Assembly (NCBI GenBank): GCA_022361535.1
Contig: JAKSAU010000619.1
Location: forward strand, 1 to 26,649
Direction: 5' to 3'
Origin: Desulfobacterales bacterium
GTDB lineage: Bacteria; Desulfobacterota; Desulfobacteria; Desulfobacterales; Desulfobacteraceae
DNA: 26,649 nucleotides
The position numbers and the translations under genes are program-made. The notes below the pieces were generated by a model. That model was not told the DNA's origin. It saw only the letters and a program-made list of their open reading frames with translations, and did not search any database. Positions 15,779 to 23,175 of the stretch are shown here, piece after piece. Position 1 is the first letter of the stretch. The number at the start of each line of letters is the position of its first letter.

Positions 15779-17308
15779 ATGATTCAAGATCCCATTTTCG
15801 AACAGATTATGAATTTCGGTTTAGCAACTTTGGTTGGTTTTGTTCTGGGTTTAGAGCGCGATATGGCCGGTTCTGAAAATCCACATGCCGGTACTCGTGA
15901 TTTCATCCTTATAACTTTGATTGGAGCTGTTTCAGGATATCTAAGCCAGCACTTTAATAGTCCCTGGATTATTGTGGGTGGATTTTTAGGTGTGTTATCT
16001 TTTTTATTAAGTGGCTACTGGATTCATCGGGAACGCGATACGGGTATCACAACAGAAGTCGCTGTGATACTGACTTTTTTCTTGGGAGTATTGGTCGTTA
16101 TAGGTTTCAAAGAGATGGCGATTGCCATCGCCATCGTAATCCTGGTAATTCTTTCGCAGAAAAAGGCGATACAATCTTTTACAGACAAAGTTCAACGATA
16201 TGAATTACAGGCTGCTATAAAATTTTTAGTGATAACATTTATAATTCTTCCAGTTTTCCCAAATCAGCCCTTGTCCGATTATATGAAAACCACATTTGGT
16301 GTAGTTCAATCCTATAACAGTAGCAGCAATGAGCTTACGATCGAACAGGATTATATTTCCTCTGTCAATTCCGGAGATGTTGTGATTCTTTATAAAAGCT
16401 CAGGAGAGCGACTCGGGTCCTACACAATAAAATCATATGAAAAAAAAATTGCCTCCGGAGTATTTCAAAAGGATGGAGAATACCTGCCTTCCAATGGTGA
16501 CTTGCTTGAAAAATCTGTAGATATCATCTGGCTGTATAATATCCTTAGAGCTCTTAATCCCTATAAAATATGGCTGATTGTCGTGCTGGTGTCATTTATC
16601 AGCCTTGTGGGATACATCGCTGTTAAAATACTTGGGCCTGGTGCGGGTATCGGTCTTACAGGGTTTATTGGCGGATTGGCTTCCTCAACAGTCACAACGG
16701 TTTCTTTTGCAAAACGGAGCTTAGAATCTCCTGCTTTTAACAGAAGCTTTGCTGTTGCCATCCTGCTTGCATCCGCAATAATGTTTCCAAGGTTGTTACT
16801 TGAAATTGCAATTGTGAATCCTGAAATGGTGAAAAATATTTTCCTGCCAATATTCATAATGGGGGTGACAGGAATTATTTTAGCGCTTTATTTTTCATTG
16901 AAAACTAAAAAAAGGAACCCGGAGAATATGGCTTCGATGCAGCTGGAGAACCCTTTCTGCTTAAAATCTGCCATTACATTCGGTGCAATTTTCAGCACAA
17001 TACTAGTCCTTACCAGACTGGCGACGGTTTACCTTGGAGACCAGTGGTTACCAATTGTTTCTATTGTTAGTGGGCTGGTTGACGTTGATGCCATAGCATT
17101 TTCACTAAGTGATGCTCAGAAAGCGGGAATCATTTCAATGGATTGGGCCAGCCTAAATCTTGTGATCGGTGCTATATCTAATACTCTTGTAAAGCTTTTT
17201 TATGTTTTTACTCTTGGGGACCGCCGACTTTTTCGCCAGTTAGCCATTTCATTCATAATTGTATGTGTTTCGGGTATTATCACTGTAGCTTTCTATTATG
17301 ATTATTAA
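15779..17308 (+). CDS. MgtC/SapB and DUF4010 domain membrane protein with internal insertion
   Basis: The 509-residue protein has an MgtC/SapB-type N-terminal half (VGFVLGLERD near 19-28, HAGTRDFILITLIGAVSGYL near 36-55) and a DUF4010 C-terminal half (LNPYKIWLIVVLVSF from 259, then GLTGFIGGLASSTVTTVSFA and SIVSGLVDVDAIAFSLS). Around 11 to 12 membrane segments are visible. Relatives are usually about 410-430 residues. The extra length lies between PNQP (161-164) and LNPYKIWL, where about 90 polar, beta-rich residues (EQDYISSVNSGDVVILYKSS and onward) replace a link of about ten. This insertion looks like a small soluble domain outside the membrane. The function of the family is unknown; MgtC relatives affect Mg2+ and ATP homeostasis. 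Single gene with its own promoter. Confidence 0.88.
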   Translation: MIQDPIFEQIMNFGLATLVGFVLGLERDMAGSENPHAGTRDFILITLIGAVSGYLSQHFNSPWIIVGGFLGVLSFLLSGYWIHRERDTGITTEVAVILTFFLGVLVVIGFKEMAIAIAIVILVILSQKKAIQSFTDKVQRYELQAAIKFLVITFIILPVFPNQPLSDYMKTTFGVVQSYNSSSNELTIEQDYISSVNSGDVVILYKSSGERLGSYTIKSYEKKIASGVFQKDGEYLPSNGDLLEKSVDIIWLYNILRALNPYKIWLIVVLVSFISLVGYIAVKILGPGAGIGLTGFIGGLASSTVTTVSFAKRSLESPAFNRSFAVAILLASAIMFPRLLLEIAIVNPEMVKNIFLPIFIMGVTGIILALYFSLKTKKRNPENMASMQLENPFCLKSAITFGAIFSTILVLTRLATVYLGDQWLPIVSIVSGLVDVDAIAFSLSDAQKAGIISMDWASLNLVIGAISNTLVKLFYVFTLGDRRLFRQLAISFIIVCVSGIITVAFYYDY

Positions 17309-17466
17309 ATTTACTCCATCTTAAATAACGCTCAGTCATATTGCTGTAGTTCATAACGGTAATTAGGGGATTTTTACGAAAAATAAAAAAGCATAAAACT
17401 CAGTAAATTAAACTATACGATCATGGTATCAAAGCTCAGATTTTAACATTATAGAGATTCTTAAAA

Positions 17467-17580
17467 TATAATGCGGTTAGATTAATTCTCGGCAGTATCC
17501 TCAAAAGAAGGTATTGCTTGTTTGAGCACTTAGAACTAACGAGCCGGTTTTTGTTATATGGGATACCCTTTATAACCAAA
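17467..17580 (+). repeat. Relic copy of the palindromic repeat (copy B)
   Basis: The left part (TATAATGCGGTTAGATTAAT through GTTTGAGCACTTAG) matches copy A at 22837-22901 at roughly 85 percent by eye, and the right part (CTTAGAACTAACGAGCCGG through ATATGGGATACCCTT) matches 22964-23002. The 67 bases lying between two CTTAG direct repeats in copy A are absent. It sits between the convergent DUF4010 and PilZ genes. Confidence 0.75.
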
Positions 17581-17620
17581 AGTGAGGCAGATAAAAAACG
17601 GGATTTTTACTTTCCGGGAG

Positions 17621-17914
17621 TTACAAATACTGGATACCAATACCCTCATCCGTGATCCTAACCACCTGGCCGTTATACTTAAAAGGTGTATTATCCGGCA
17701 TTTGAAATGCCAGGACCAGTCGATCATTCAGGTGGCAATGATCAATATATTTTGATTTAAGAAAAATGCCCGTGGCACTTAGATTATCACTGATACCCCT
17801 GCAGAGTTTGCCATTTACAACATAGTCAACAAATCGTTTGATTTTGGTCCTTGGTGCTCTTCGATTTCCGTCTTTGTCTACATATAGTTTGTTTTCAGTG
17901 GTTGGTTTATTCAT
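17621..17914 (-). CDS. PilZ domain protein (c-di-GMP receptor)
   Basis: This 97-residue single-domain protein carries both c-di-GMP binding motifs of PilZ: RRAPR (RxxxR) at 18-22 and DNLSATG (D/NxSxxG) at 43-49. It ends with the usual strand GQVVRITDEGIGIQYL. The ribosome site AAGGAGG is seven bases before the ATG. With no effector domain it probably acts by binding a partner, such as a motility or polysaccharide component; none is adjacent. Downstream, towards 17593, the minus strand has a weak GC-rich hairpin followed by six T residues, a possible terminator. Confidence 0.9.
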   Translation of the reverse strand: MNKPTTENKLYVDKDGNRRAPRTKIKRFVDYVVNGKLCRGISDNLSATGIFLKSKYIDHCHLNDRLVLAFQMPDNTPFKYNGQVVRITDEGIGIQYL

Positions 17915-18022
17915 GGCGGCGCCTCCTTAAAACTTATTGAGACAAGAATAACTTAAAATACCATTTTGAAAAGTATCTGTCCATCAGGGAAACCCTTAAA
18001 TTTAAAAGATAAATTTTTATTA

Positions 18023-18108
18023 GAATACCGGTTTGTTTATCCTGGAAACGGCTGCTGTATTCTTTTTAAAAAATACGGCTGCTGCCTTTTCACGGAACAA
18101 ACAAGCCT
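18023..18108 (-). repeat. Palindromic repeat, inverted copy (copy D)
   Basis: The reverse complement of this stretch aligns base by base with copy A at 22900-22986: AGGCTTGTTTGTTC at one end, a central run of A/T, GCAGCCG, then GGATAAACAAACCGGTATTC at the other end. The whole unit is itself an imperfect palindrome able to form a long hairpin. It lies about 150 bp upstream of the GntR-family gene. Outside these limits I see no match to the other copies. Confidence 0.75.
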
Positions 18109-18255
18109 GCGCGCCAAAGTTAAATGCGATAGCCCTTTGGATACTTGTTTGCTGTATGTCCTTTAAAATGGTAATACCTAAAAATATGATACTCAATGAA
18201 TTCTCGGGAGTTCAAGAAGCTTCTGGCATGTTAAAATCATTCCATAAAGGTCAAT

Positions 18256-18960
18256 ATGAACAGCATCCTGAAACCTGTAAAACCTAAACTAATCAGCGAT
18301 CAAGTATTTGATCAACTCAGGGAGTTGATCTTTCGTGGCACTATTAAGCCGGGTGAAAAATTGTTGCCTGAAAGAGAACTGGCGCAAAAGATGAATGTTA
18401 GCCGGGTGACAGTCAGAACAGCGATTCAACGCCTGATAGACATGGGGCTTGTTACCCACAGGCAGGGAAAAGGCACCTTTGCCAGGGATTATAATGATGA
18501 ATTGAAAAATCCTTTGGCAAAAGCACTTGAGTTTCAGAGCATCTCTTTGGAAAAACTGCTTGAGATCCGTTTACCGTTGGAATGCAATGCTGCTGCACTT
18601 GCTGCAAAAAGGGCAGATGAGGCAGATATCAAAGCAATAACCCACAGTTTTGAAGAGATGATTTTTGAAAACAAGCAGGGAAGGCTTGGAAGCCAGGCTG
18701 ACTCATCTTTTCATATGGCCATCGCATATGCCTCAAAAAATCCGTTGCATATCATGATAATAAGGAATTTTTATGATTACATTTTTTATGGCATCAAAGA
18801 AACCCTTGAATCTGTCTATACGAAACCTGAGAATTTCCAAAAGATCATGGACCAACATGATAAGGTTTTAACTGCCATTAAAAAAAGATCTGCTCAACAG
18901 GCTTCAGACGCGATGAAAGCGCATATCATGTTCCTGGTAAATTTCATCACGAATCAATGA
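18256..18960 (+). CDS. GntR-family transcriptional regulator, FadR/FCD type
   Basis: The 234-residue protein has a winged helix-turn-helix at about 13-76 (KPGEKLLPERELAQKMNVSR, then VTVRTAIQRLIDMGLVTHRQ) and an all-helical FCD ligand domain at about 96-230. The FCD metal ligands are visible: Asp149, His153, His201 and His223. Such regulators bind small carboxylic acids via this metal and usually repress nearby catabolic genes. Here the neighbours are unrelated, so the target is unclear; control of distant genes or itself is possible. The ribosome site AAAGGTC precedes the ATG. It ends 10 bp from the convergent HNH gene. Confidence 0.92.
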   Translation: MNSILKPVKPKLISDQVFDQLRELIFRGTIKPGEKLLPERELAQKMNVSRVTVRTAIQRLIDMGLVTHRQGKGTFARDYNDELKNPLAKALEFQSISLEKLLEIRLPLECNAAALAAKRADEADIKAITHSFEEMIFENKQGRLGSQADSSFHMAIAYASKNPLHIMIIRNFYDYIFYGIKETLESVYTKPENFQKIMDQHDKVLTAIKKRSAQQASDAMKAHIMFLVNFITNQ

Positions 18961-18970
18961 GAAGAGAGTA

Positions 18971-19357
18971 TTATTCCTCTTTTTCATCCAGTTTTCCTTT
19001 TAGCATTTCTCCAAGTTGGGCAAATGGATTGGTGGTTCCTCCTTTGTCTAAGGTTCCGTCAGATGCTGCATCACCGTAAGCATCTGCTACCTGGTCCCTG
19101 GAATGTTCATTGTCATGACAATAAATGCATAAAAGCTCCCAATTACTTCCGTCAGGAGGGTTGTTATCGTGATTATGATCTTTGTGGTGTACTGTGAGTT
19201 CTTTTAACCGGCTGCTTTCAAACTCCCTTCCGCAATGGGCACAGATCCAGGGGAACATTTTAAGGGCACGTTCACGATAGCTGCCTTCACGCGTTTTTTG
19301 TTCCCTAAGGGCTTCTTCAAGATTTTTTTTAGTATTGCTGCTGCCTTTTACAGACAT
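18971..19357 (-). CDS. HNH nuclease, YajD-like
   Basis: From the ATG at 19357 the protein has 128 residues; a TTG at 19372 extends the frame but would begin on the GGAG that serves as ribosome site for the ATG. The HNH region has paired zinc cysteines (CAHC at 39-42, CIYC at 77-80) and the catalytic-site HHKDHNHDNNPPDGSNW at 57-73. This is the pattern of small stand-alone YajD-type HNH proteins, whose function is not established. The C-terminus (NPFAQLGEMLKGKLDEKEE) is polar. No restriction or toxin partner is adjacent, so it is not obviously a defence gene. Confidence 0.88.
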   Translation of the reverse strand: MSVKGSSNTKKNLEEALREQKTREGSYRERALKMFPWICAHCGREFESSRLKELTVHHKDHNHDNNPPDGSNWELLCIYCHDNEHSRDQVADAYGDAASDGTLDKGGTTNPFAQLGEMLKGKLDEKEE

Positions 19358-19431
19358 AGAATGGTTCTCCAATTATTTGTGTTATACCCCATATTCACAG
19401 ACCTTGTAGCAAGGCTTTAATTTTACCACAT

Positions 19432-19510
19432 AGGCTCGTTTGTTCAAGGAACGGCATCAGGCGTATCTTTCAAAGATATAGTTGCTGTTCCTGGGAGAAA
19501 CAAGTCGTAA
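19432..19510 (+). repeat. Palindromic repeat (copy C)
   Basis: The left arm (AGGCTCGTTTGTTC, then GGAACGGCATCAGGCG, to 19463) is nearly identical to copy A. The right arm (GTTGCTGTTCC, GAAACAAGTCG) is more diverged but still pairs with the left: GGAACGGCATC against GTTGCTGTTCC at 9 of 11 positions, closed by TATCT/AGATA around TTCAA. It lies in the 366-bp space between the divergent HNH and trmB genes, which otherwise shows no gene. Confidence 0.75.
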
Positions 19511-19723
19511 TCCGTATGTGCATTGGTCCTTTTACTTGTTGTTGATCTAATAATGCCTGAAAGTATCGATTTGGGCAACCTCATCATTTGCTGCTATTAT
19601 TTCATTACTAAAACAAAAATTGAAAGGGTTTACACCCGCTCCTGGGACTGGTAGTTTATCTGCCTTTAGAGTTTAATACTGGAAAGGTCAATGATTTCCC
19701 ATACAATGGGATGAAATGCATTT

Positions 19724-20374
19724 ATGCCAAAAGTAAAAAAACAAAGATACGAACGCGTAAAAACACTTCACAACGTATTTACCCCGGATGAAAATGAACC
19801 TGATGCTAGCTATCCATGGAACGCGTCACAATATACAGGTAAAAAGATAATTCTTGAGCTGGGTTGTGGCAAAGGAGAGCATAGCCTTGGGTTTGCCGGG
19901 GATGATCCCGATTGTTTGTGTATTGGTGTGGACCTGAAAAGCCACAGGCTTTGTGTCGGGGCGGAAAAGGCCATTGCCCAAGGAATAGATAATGTACTTT
20001 TCTTAAGGGTACGCATTGAGCATATTTCTACTTTTTTTCAGCAGGATTCTATCCACGGAATCTGGCTGACATTTCCTGATCCCCATCCAAAACAGCGCAG
20101 CATAAAGCACCGGCTGTCATCGCCAAACTTTTTGAATCAGTATGCCCGCCTGCTTTTACCAGGGGGTAAAGTGCATTTAAAAACCGACAGCAACCTGCTT
20201 TATACTTATACACGTCAGTCTGTTATAGATTGGGGTGGCCAGATCCTGTCAGACTCGAATGATCTGCATGGAGAAAAAAAACCAAAAGGGGCAGGGCAGA
20301 TCGTTTCCACCTTTGAGACAAAGGCTCTTGCCCGTGGAAAGACAATCAAATATCTTTCATTTACATTGAATTGA
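19724..20374 (+). CDS. trmB: tRNA (guanine-N7-)-methyltransferase TrmB
   Basis: This 216-residue protein has the TrmB features: the SAM-binding loop ELGCGKGEHS at 45-54, the acidic ribose site GVDLKSHR at 68-75, the signature TFPDPHPKQRSIKHRL at 116-131, and LLPGGKVHLKTDS near 148-160. It methylates G46 of tRNAs in the cytoplasm. The ribosome site is poor: GGGA lies 12 bases before the ATG inside a small hairpin (TCCCAT 19697-19702 with ATGGGA 19706-19711), which might limit initiation. It is followed after 32 bp by another methyltransferase gene, probably cotranscribed. Confidence 0.94.
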   Translation: MPKVKKQRYERVKTLHNVFTPDENEPDASYPWNASQYTGKKIILELGCGKGEHSLGFAGDDPDCLCIGVDLKSHRLCVGAEKAIAQGIDNVLFLRVRIEHISTFFQQDSIHGIWLTFPDPHPKQRSIKHRLSSPNFLNQYARLLLPGGKVHLKTDSNLLYTYTRQSVIDWGGQILSDSNDLHGEKKPKGAGQIVSTFETKALARGKTIKYLSFTLN

Positions 20375-20406
20375 TTACAAATTGAAAAATGAGGAAAGGG
20401 TAATCC

Positions 20407-21087
20407 ATGGGAACACAGAAACAACAGCTTATCCTTAAAGAGGAAACGTTTCAGTGTCCCCTATGTCAAAGCAAAGATGTCGTTATTTATTTTAAAGACA
20501 ATCATAGAACTTACCTGAATTGTGGTTTTTGCAACCTGGTCTTTGTACCACAAACTTATTGGCTGACTCCTGAACAAGAAAAAGCAGTTTATGATCTTCA
20601 TGTAAATGATTCCCAAGATCAAGGGTATGTGAAGTTCTTATCCCGGCTGGCAGATCCGTTAATAAAAAGAATTGAACCAGGTAAAAAAGGATTGGACTTT
20701 GGCTGCGGCCCAGGTCCGGTATTAGCAGAAATGCTGGAAGAAGCCGGCCATCAGGTGGATCTGTTTGATATGTATTATCATAACTCTCCAGCCGTGTTTT
20801 CAAATCAATATGATTTCATATGCGCCACAGAGGTGGCAGAGCACCTTCAAGAGCCTGGCAAGACGTTTGAAACTCTTTTCAGCATCTTAAAACAGGACGG
20901 GTGGATGGGGATCATGACCAAACAGGTGATTGATCTGGAGGCTTTCAGCCGATGGCATTATATCAGGGATATGACTCATATCTGCTTTTACAGCCGGCCA
21001 ACGTTTGAATATCTTGCGCAACGGTTCAAGGCCAAACTGGAATTTGTTGGAAGCGATGTCATTTTCCTTCAAAAAAACAGGAGCTGA
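20407..21087 (+). CDS. SAM-dependent methyltransferase with N-terminal zinc ribbon
   Basis: The 226-residue protein opens with a likely zinc ribbon, CPLC at 17-20 and CGFC at 39-42, followed by a class I methyltransferase fold with motif I GLDFGCGPGPVLAEML at 95-110, motif II VDLFDMYY and motif IV FICATEVAEHL. This domain order is seen in a group of small bacterial methyltransferases of unknown substrate. AGGAAAGGG six bases before the ATG is a good ribosome site. The position just after trmB hints at an RNA or translation-related role, but this is inference. A strong hairpin follows at 21093. Confidence 0.85.
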   Translation: MGTQKQQLILKEETFQCPLCQSKDVVIYFKDNHRTYLNCGFCNLVFVPQTYWLTPEQEKAVYDLHVNDSQDQGYVKFLSRLADPLIKRIEPGKKGLDFGCGPGPVLAEMLEEAGHQVDLFDMYYHNSPAVFSNQYDFICATEVAEHLQEPGKTFETLFSILKQDGWMGIMTKQVIDLEAFSRWHYIRDMTHICFYSRPTFEYLAQRFKAKLEFVGSDVIFLQKNRS

Positions 21088-21092
21088 AATAT

Positions 21093-21130
21093 GCAGCCGG
21101 CCCTGTTGAAAGCTTCAAAGGGCCGGCTGC
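21093..21130 (+). terminator. Strong hairpin terminator between convergent genes
   Basis: A perfect 12-bp GC-rich stem (GCAGCCGGCCCT with AGGGCCGGCTGC) continues, after one bulged G, into TTGAA/TTCAA around an AGC loop. It is followed by AAAAGAGTTTGTTTC, a weak U-tract. Placed five bases after the methyltransferase stop and before the convergent TM2 gene, it may stop transcription in both directions. Confidence 0.7.
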
Positions 21131-21163
21131 AAAAGAGTTTGTTTCTATAACAGGGTTGCTTTT

Positions 21164-21568
21164 TTAAACCACAGTCATTCTCCTGTTTGTTAAAGAAACC
21201 TGGTCGTTTAGTGTCCAAAAATCATAGAGTACGCCAAGCCCGAACACGCCTCCGGTCACAAGATAGAGAAGGCCTGAAATCCATTTTCTCATGTACATTC
21301 GATGGACACCAAAGATACCCAAGAATGTTAAAAAGATGAATGCCAGGGTATAATCGATATCACCTGAAAAATATCTAAGATCGGCTTCCGCATCCATTGA
21401 AGGAATTAGAAAAAAATCGATAATCCATCCGATTCCCAATAAACCGAGAGTGAAAAAATATATGGTTCCTGAGATCGGCTTTCCATAGTAAAACCGGTGT
21501 GCACCAATAAAACCGAATATCCATAAAATATAACCGATTGATTTCCGATGTGTATCATGTCTTTGCAT
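21164..21568 (-). CDS. Tandem TM2-domain membrane protein
   Basis: The 134-residue protein contains two TM2 domains in a row: residues about 9-56 (FGFIGAHRFYYGKPISGTIY, then GIGWIIDFFLIP) and about 73-122 (FLGIFGVHRMYMRKWISGLL, then GLGVLYDFWTLN). Each has two membrane spans joined by a short loop with the G-x-HRFY motif. Most bacterial TM2 proteins have one domain, so this looks like an internal duplication. Function unknown. AGAGGAAAG upstream is the ribosome site. Confidence 0.85.
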   Translation of the reverse strand: MQRHDTHRKSIGYILWIFGFIGAHRFYYGKPISGTIYFFTLGLLGIGWIIDFFLIPSMDAEADLRYFSGDIDYTLAFIFLTFLGIFGVHRMYMRKWISGLLYLVTGGVFGLGVLYDFWTLNDQVSLTNRRMTVV

Positions 21569-21693
21569 GGCTTTCCTCTTTTTATGTAATTAAAGATCAA
21601 CTCAAGTGAAAATATAGCAAGCAGTATGCCAAAACCAAATTAGATTTAATTTCAATAAGATATCATATTCGCTTGAAAGCAAATTAAAACTCC

Positions 21694-21710
21694 ACCACAT
21701 ATAATGTGGT
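21694..21710 (-). terminator. Possible terminator after cvfB
   Basis: On the minus strand ACCACAT and ATGTGGT form a 7-bp stem around a 3-base loop, followed by GGAGTTTTAATTT. It lies about 70 bases past the cvfB stop. The stem is short, so this is tentative. Confidence 0.45.
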
Positions 21711-21778
21711 AGAATGCACCATATTATGGCTTAAAATGCCATTTCGGTCTTTCTTTGCGAAGCTAAGGTCTTTGCCTA

Positions 21779-22714
21779 TTATTTGAGCCGGATACCGTGA
21801 CCCTTGTGCAGCGTAATGAGGCCTTGTTTGTACAAGCTGCCAATTGCCCGTTTGAATTCTTTTTTACTCATGGAAAATGCGGCTTTAATTTCTTCAGGGC
21901 TGCTTTTATCGTGGCAGGAGCTGACTCCGTCATTTGCCTTAAGGACGTCCAGAATTTTTTTTGTAGAGTTTTCCACTGAAGCATAGCCTGGTTGTTTAAG
22001 GGTCAGGTCTACTTTGCCGTCTTCCCTTATCTTCAGGATATATCCTTGCCTTAAATCCCCAATGGATAAATCTTCAAATGTTTCGTTTTTATATAGCATG
22101 CCCGGGCAGGCGTGGTTAATTATGGCAGTATAACCAATTGGAGTCGTGCTGTGGATGATTAGTTCAACGGCCTGACCGGCTGCAAGATCCTGGGCATTCC
22201 CGGAGCATAATTGCGTCATCAGGGTGGAACCATAAATTCTTTGGGAAGATTTATCCAGGCAAATTTTTACCAAATAAGTTTCACCTGGTTCCATCCTTCC
22301 CTGCTGTTCATTGCGGGGAACCAACAAGTCTTTTTCCAAACCCCAGTCCATGAAAATGCCAAATGGCGCAGTGTCTTTTACTTTAAGTGCGACCGTATCA
22401 CCGACCACACCAGCGGGTTCCAAGGTGGTTGCCACAGGCCGGTCTTCGGAGTCAGTGTAGATAAAGACCCTGATTCTTTGACCAATGGAAATATTTTCAG
22501 GTACGTATTTATTAGGTAAAAGTACCCGGTCCCGGCCAAAACTTAAATAGACACCATAATCTGATAGATTCTCCACTGGCAGGTCGTGAAATTGTCCGAC
22601 CACAGCTTTAGGGTCCTGTGCAAGAAAGGGATGGGACTGCCTTGAAGAGGATCTTTGCTGCCCTCTTTTTTTAGTTTTTTTTGAAAGCTTCCAAGGGGAT
22701 GTTCGCTCTGACAT
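21779..22714 (-). CDS. cvfB: CvfB-like S1 RNA-binding protein with winged-helix C-terminus
   Basis: The 311-residue protein matches the CvfB/YitL family: three successive S1-like beta-barrels (about 38-105, 106-170, 172-235; for example NLSDYGVYLSFGRDRVLLPN and KDTAPFGIFMDWGLEKDLLV) and a C-terminal winged helix (about 245-311; SMSKKEFKRAIGSLYKQGLI). Known members bind RNA and influence virulence or ribosome-related expression; the exact role is not settled. The first 30 residues are an extra Lys/Arg/Ser-rich tail (KLSKKTKKRGQQRSSSRQS), more basic than usual and perhaps RNA-binding. AAGGAAC precedes the ATG. Confidence 0.9.
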   Translation of the reverse strand: MSERTSPWKLSKKTKKRGQQRSSSRQSHPFLAQDPKAVVGQFHDLPVENLSDYGVYLSFGRDRVLLPNKYVPENISIGQRIRVFIYTDSEDRPVATTLEPAGVVGDTVALKVKDTAPFGIFMDWGLEKDLLVPRNEQQGRMEPGETYLVKICLDKSSQRIYGSTLMTQLCSGNAQDLAAGQAVELIIHSTTPIGYTAIINHACPGMLYKNETFEDLSIGDLRQGYILKIREDGKVDLTLKQPGYASVENSTKKILDVLKANDGVSSCHDKSSPEEIKAAFSMSKKEFKRAIGSLYKQGLITLHKGHGIRLK

Positions 22715-22836
22715 GGTAGTTCCTTATGGTTAATTGTTGCTTACTACCTTATCATATCAGAGCACACACATATAGGTTTTAAAATACCAGAGCGGCAAGC
22801 TTTCAAGTCTATAGCGTTTCATCAAAATATGTTTTT

Positions 22837-23013
22837 TATAATGCGTTAGATTAATTATCTGTAGCATCTTCAAATGAAGGAATTGTCGTTTGAGCACTTA
22901 GGCTCGTTTGTTCTAGGAAGACGGCATCAGGCGGATTTTCTACAAAAAATTCGGCAGCCGCTTCTTAGAATAAACGTGCCGGTATTTGTATATGGGAAGC
23001 CCTTGTTCACCAA
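22837..23013 (+). repeat. Palindromic repeat, most complete copy (copy A)
   Basis: The central 87 bases (22900-22986) form an imperfect palindrome: GGCTCGTTTGTTCTAGGAAG at 22901-22920 pairs with CTTCTTAGAATAAACGTGCC at 22961-22980 with few mismatches, extended inward by CGGC and GCCG. The flanks (22837-22899 and 22981-23013) are shared with relic copy B, so the full element may be about 177 bp. It lies in the 461-bp space between the cooS end and the cvfB start, where no gene is supported. Confidence 0.75.
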
Positions 23014-23130
23014 GGCCAATCGGAAATCTATTGTGAGAATTGCGATAAAATAAAAAAGCGGCCAAGGATAAAAAGAGACAAAAATGAAAAGAAACTCTGT
23101 GTTTCAGGGTTAAGCACAGGGTTTAAGCAT

Positions 23131-23165
23131 GAAGACCCGTTTGGGATTTAACCAAACGGGTCTTC
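23131..23165 (-). terminator. Hairpin terminator of cooS
   Basis: A perfect 14-bp stem, GAAGACCCGTTTGG (23131-23144) with CCAAACGGGTCTTC (23152-23165), and a 7-base loop lies 10 bases beyond the cooS stop. No strong U-tract follows on the minus strand, so it may act as a 3' stabiliser or a rho-assisted stop. Confidence 0.65.
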
Positions 23166-23175
23166 GTGAGATAGG

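Noticed and set aside
18033..18287. 84-codon frame upstream of the GntR gene
   Set aside because: It runs through palindromic repeat copy D and into the GntR start; its composition follows the repeat, and no ribosome site is present.
18971..19357. HNH gene as part of a defence system
   Set aside because: No restriction, methylase, toxin or other defence partner is next to it; YajD-like proteins commonly occur alone.
19402..19414. Small hairpin CCTTG-TAG-CAAGG followed by a T-rich run
   Set aside because: It would terminate plus-strand transcription, but no plus-strand gene precedes it; stem only 5 bp.
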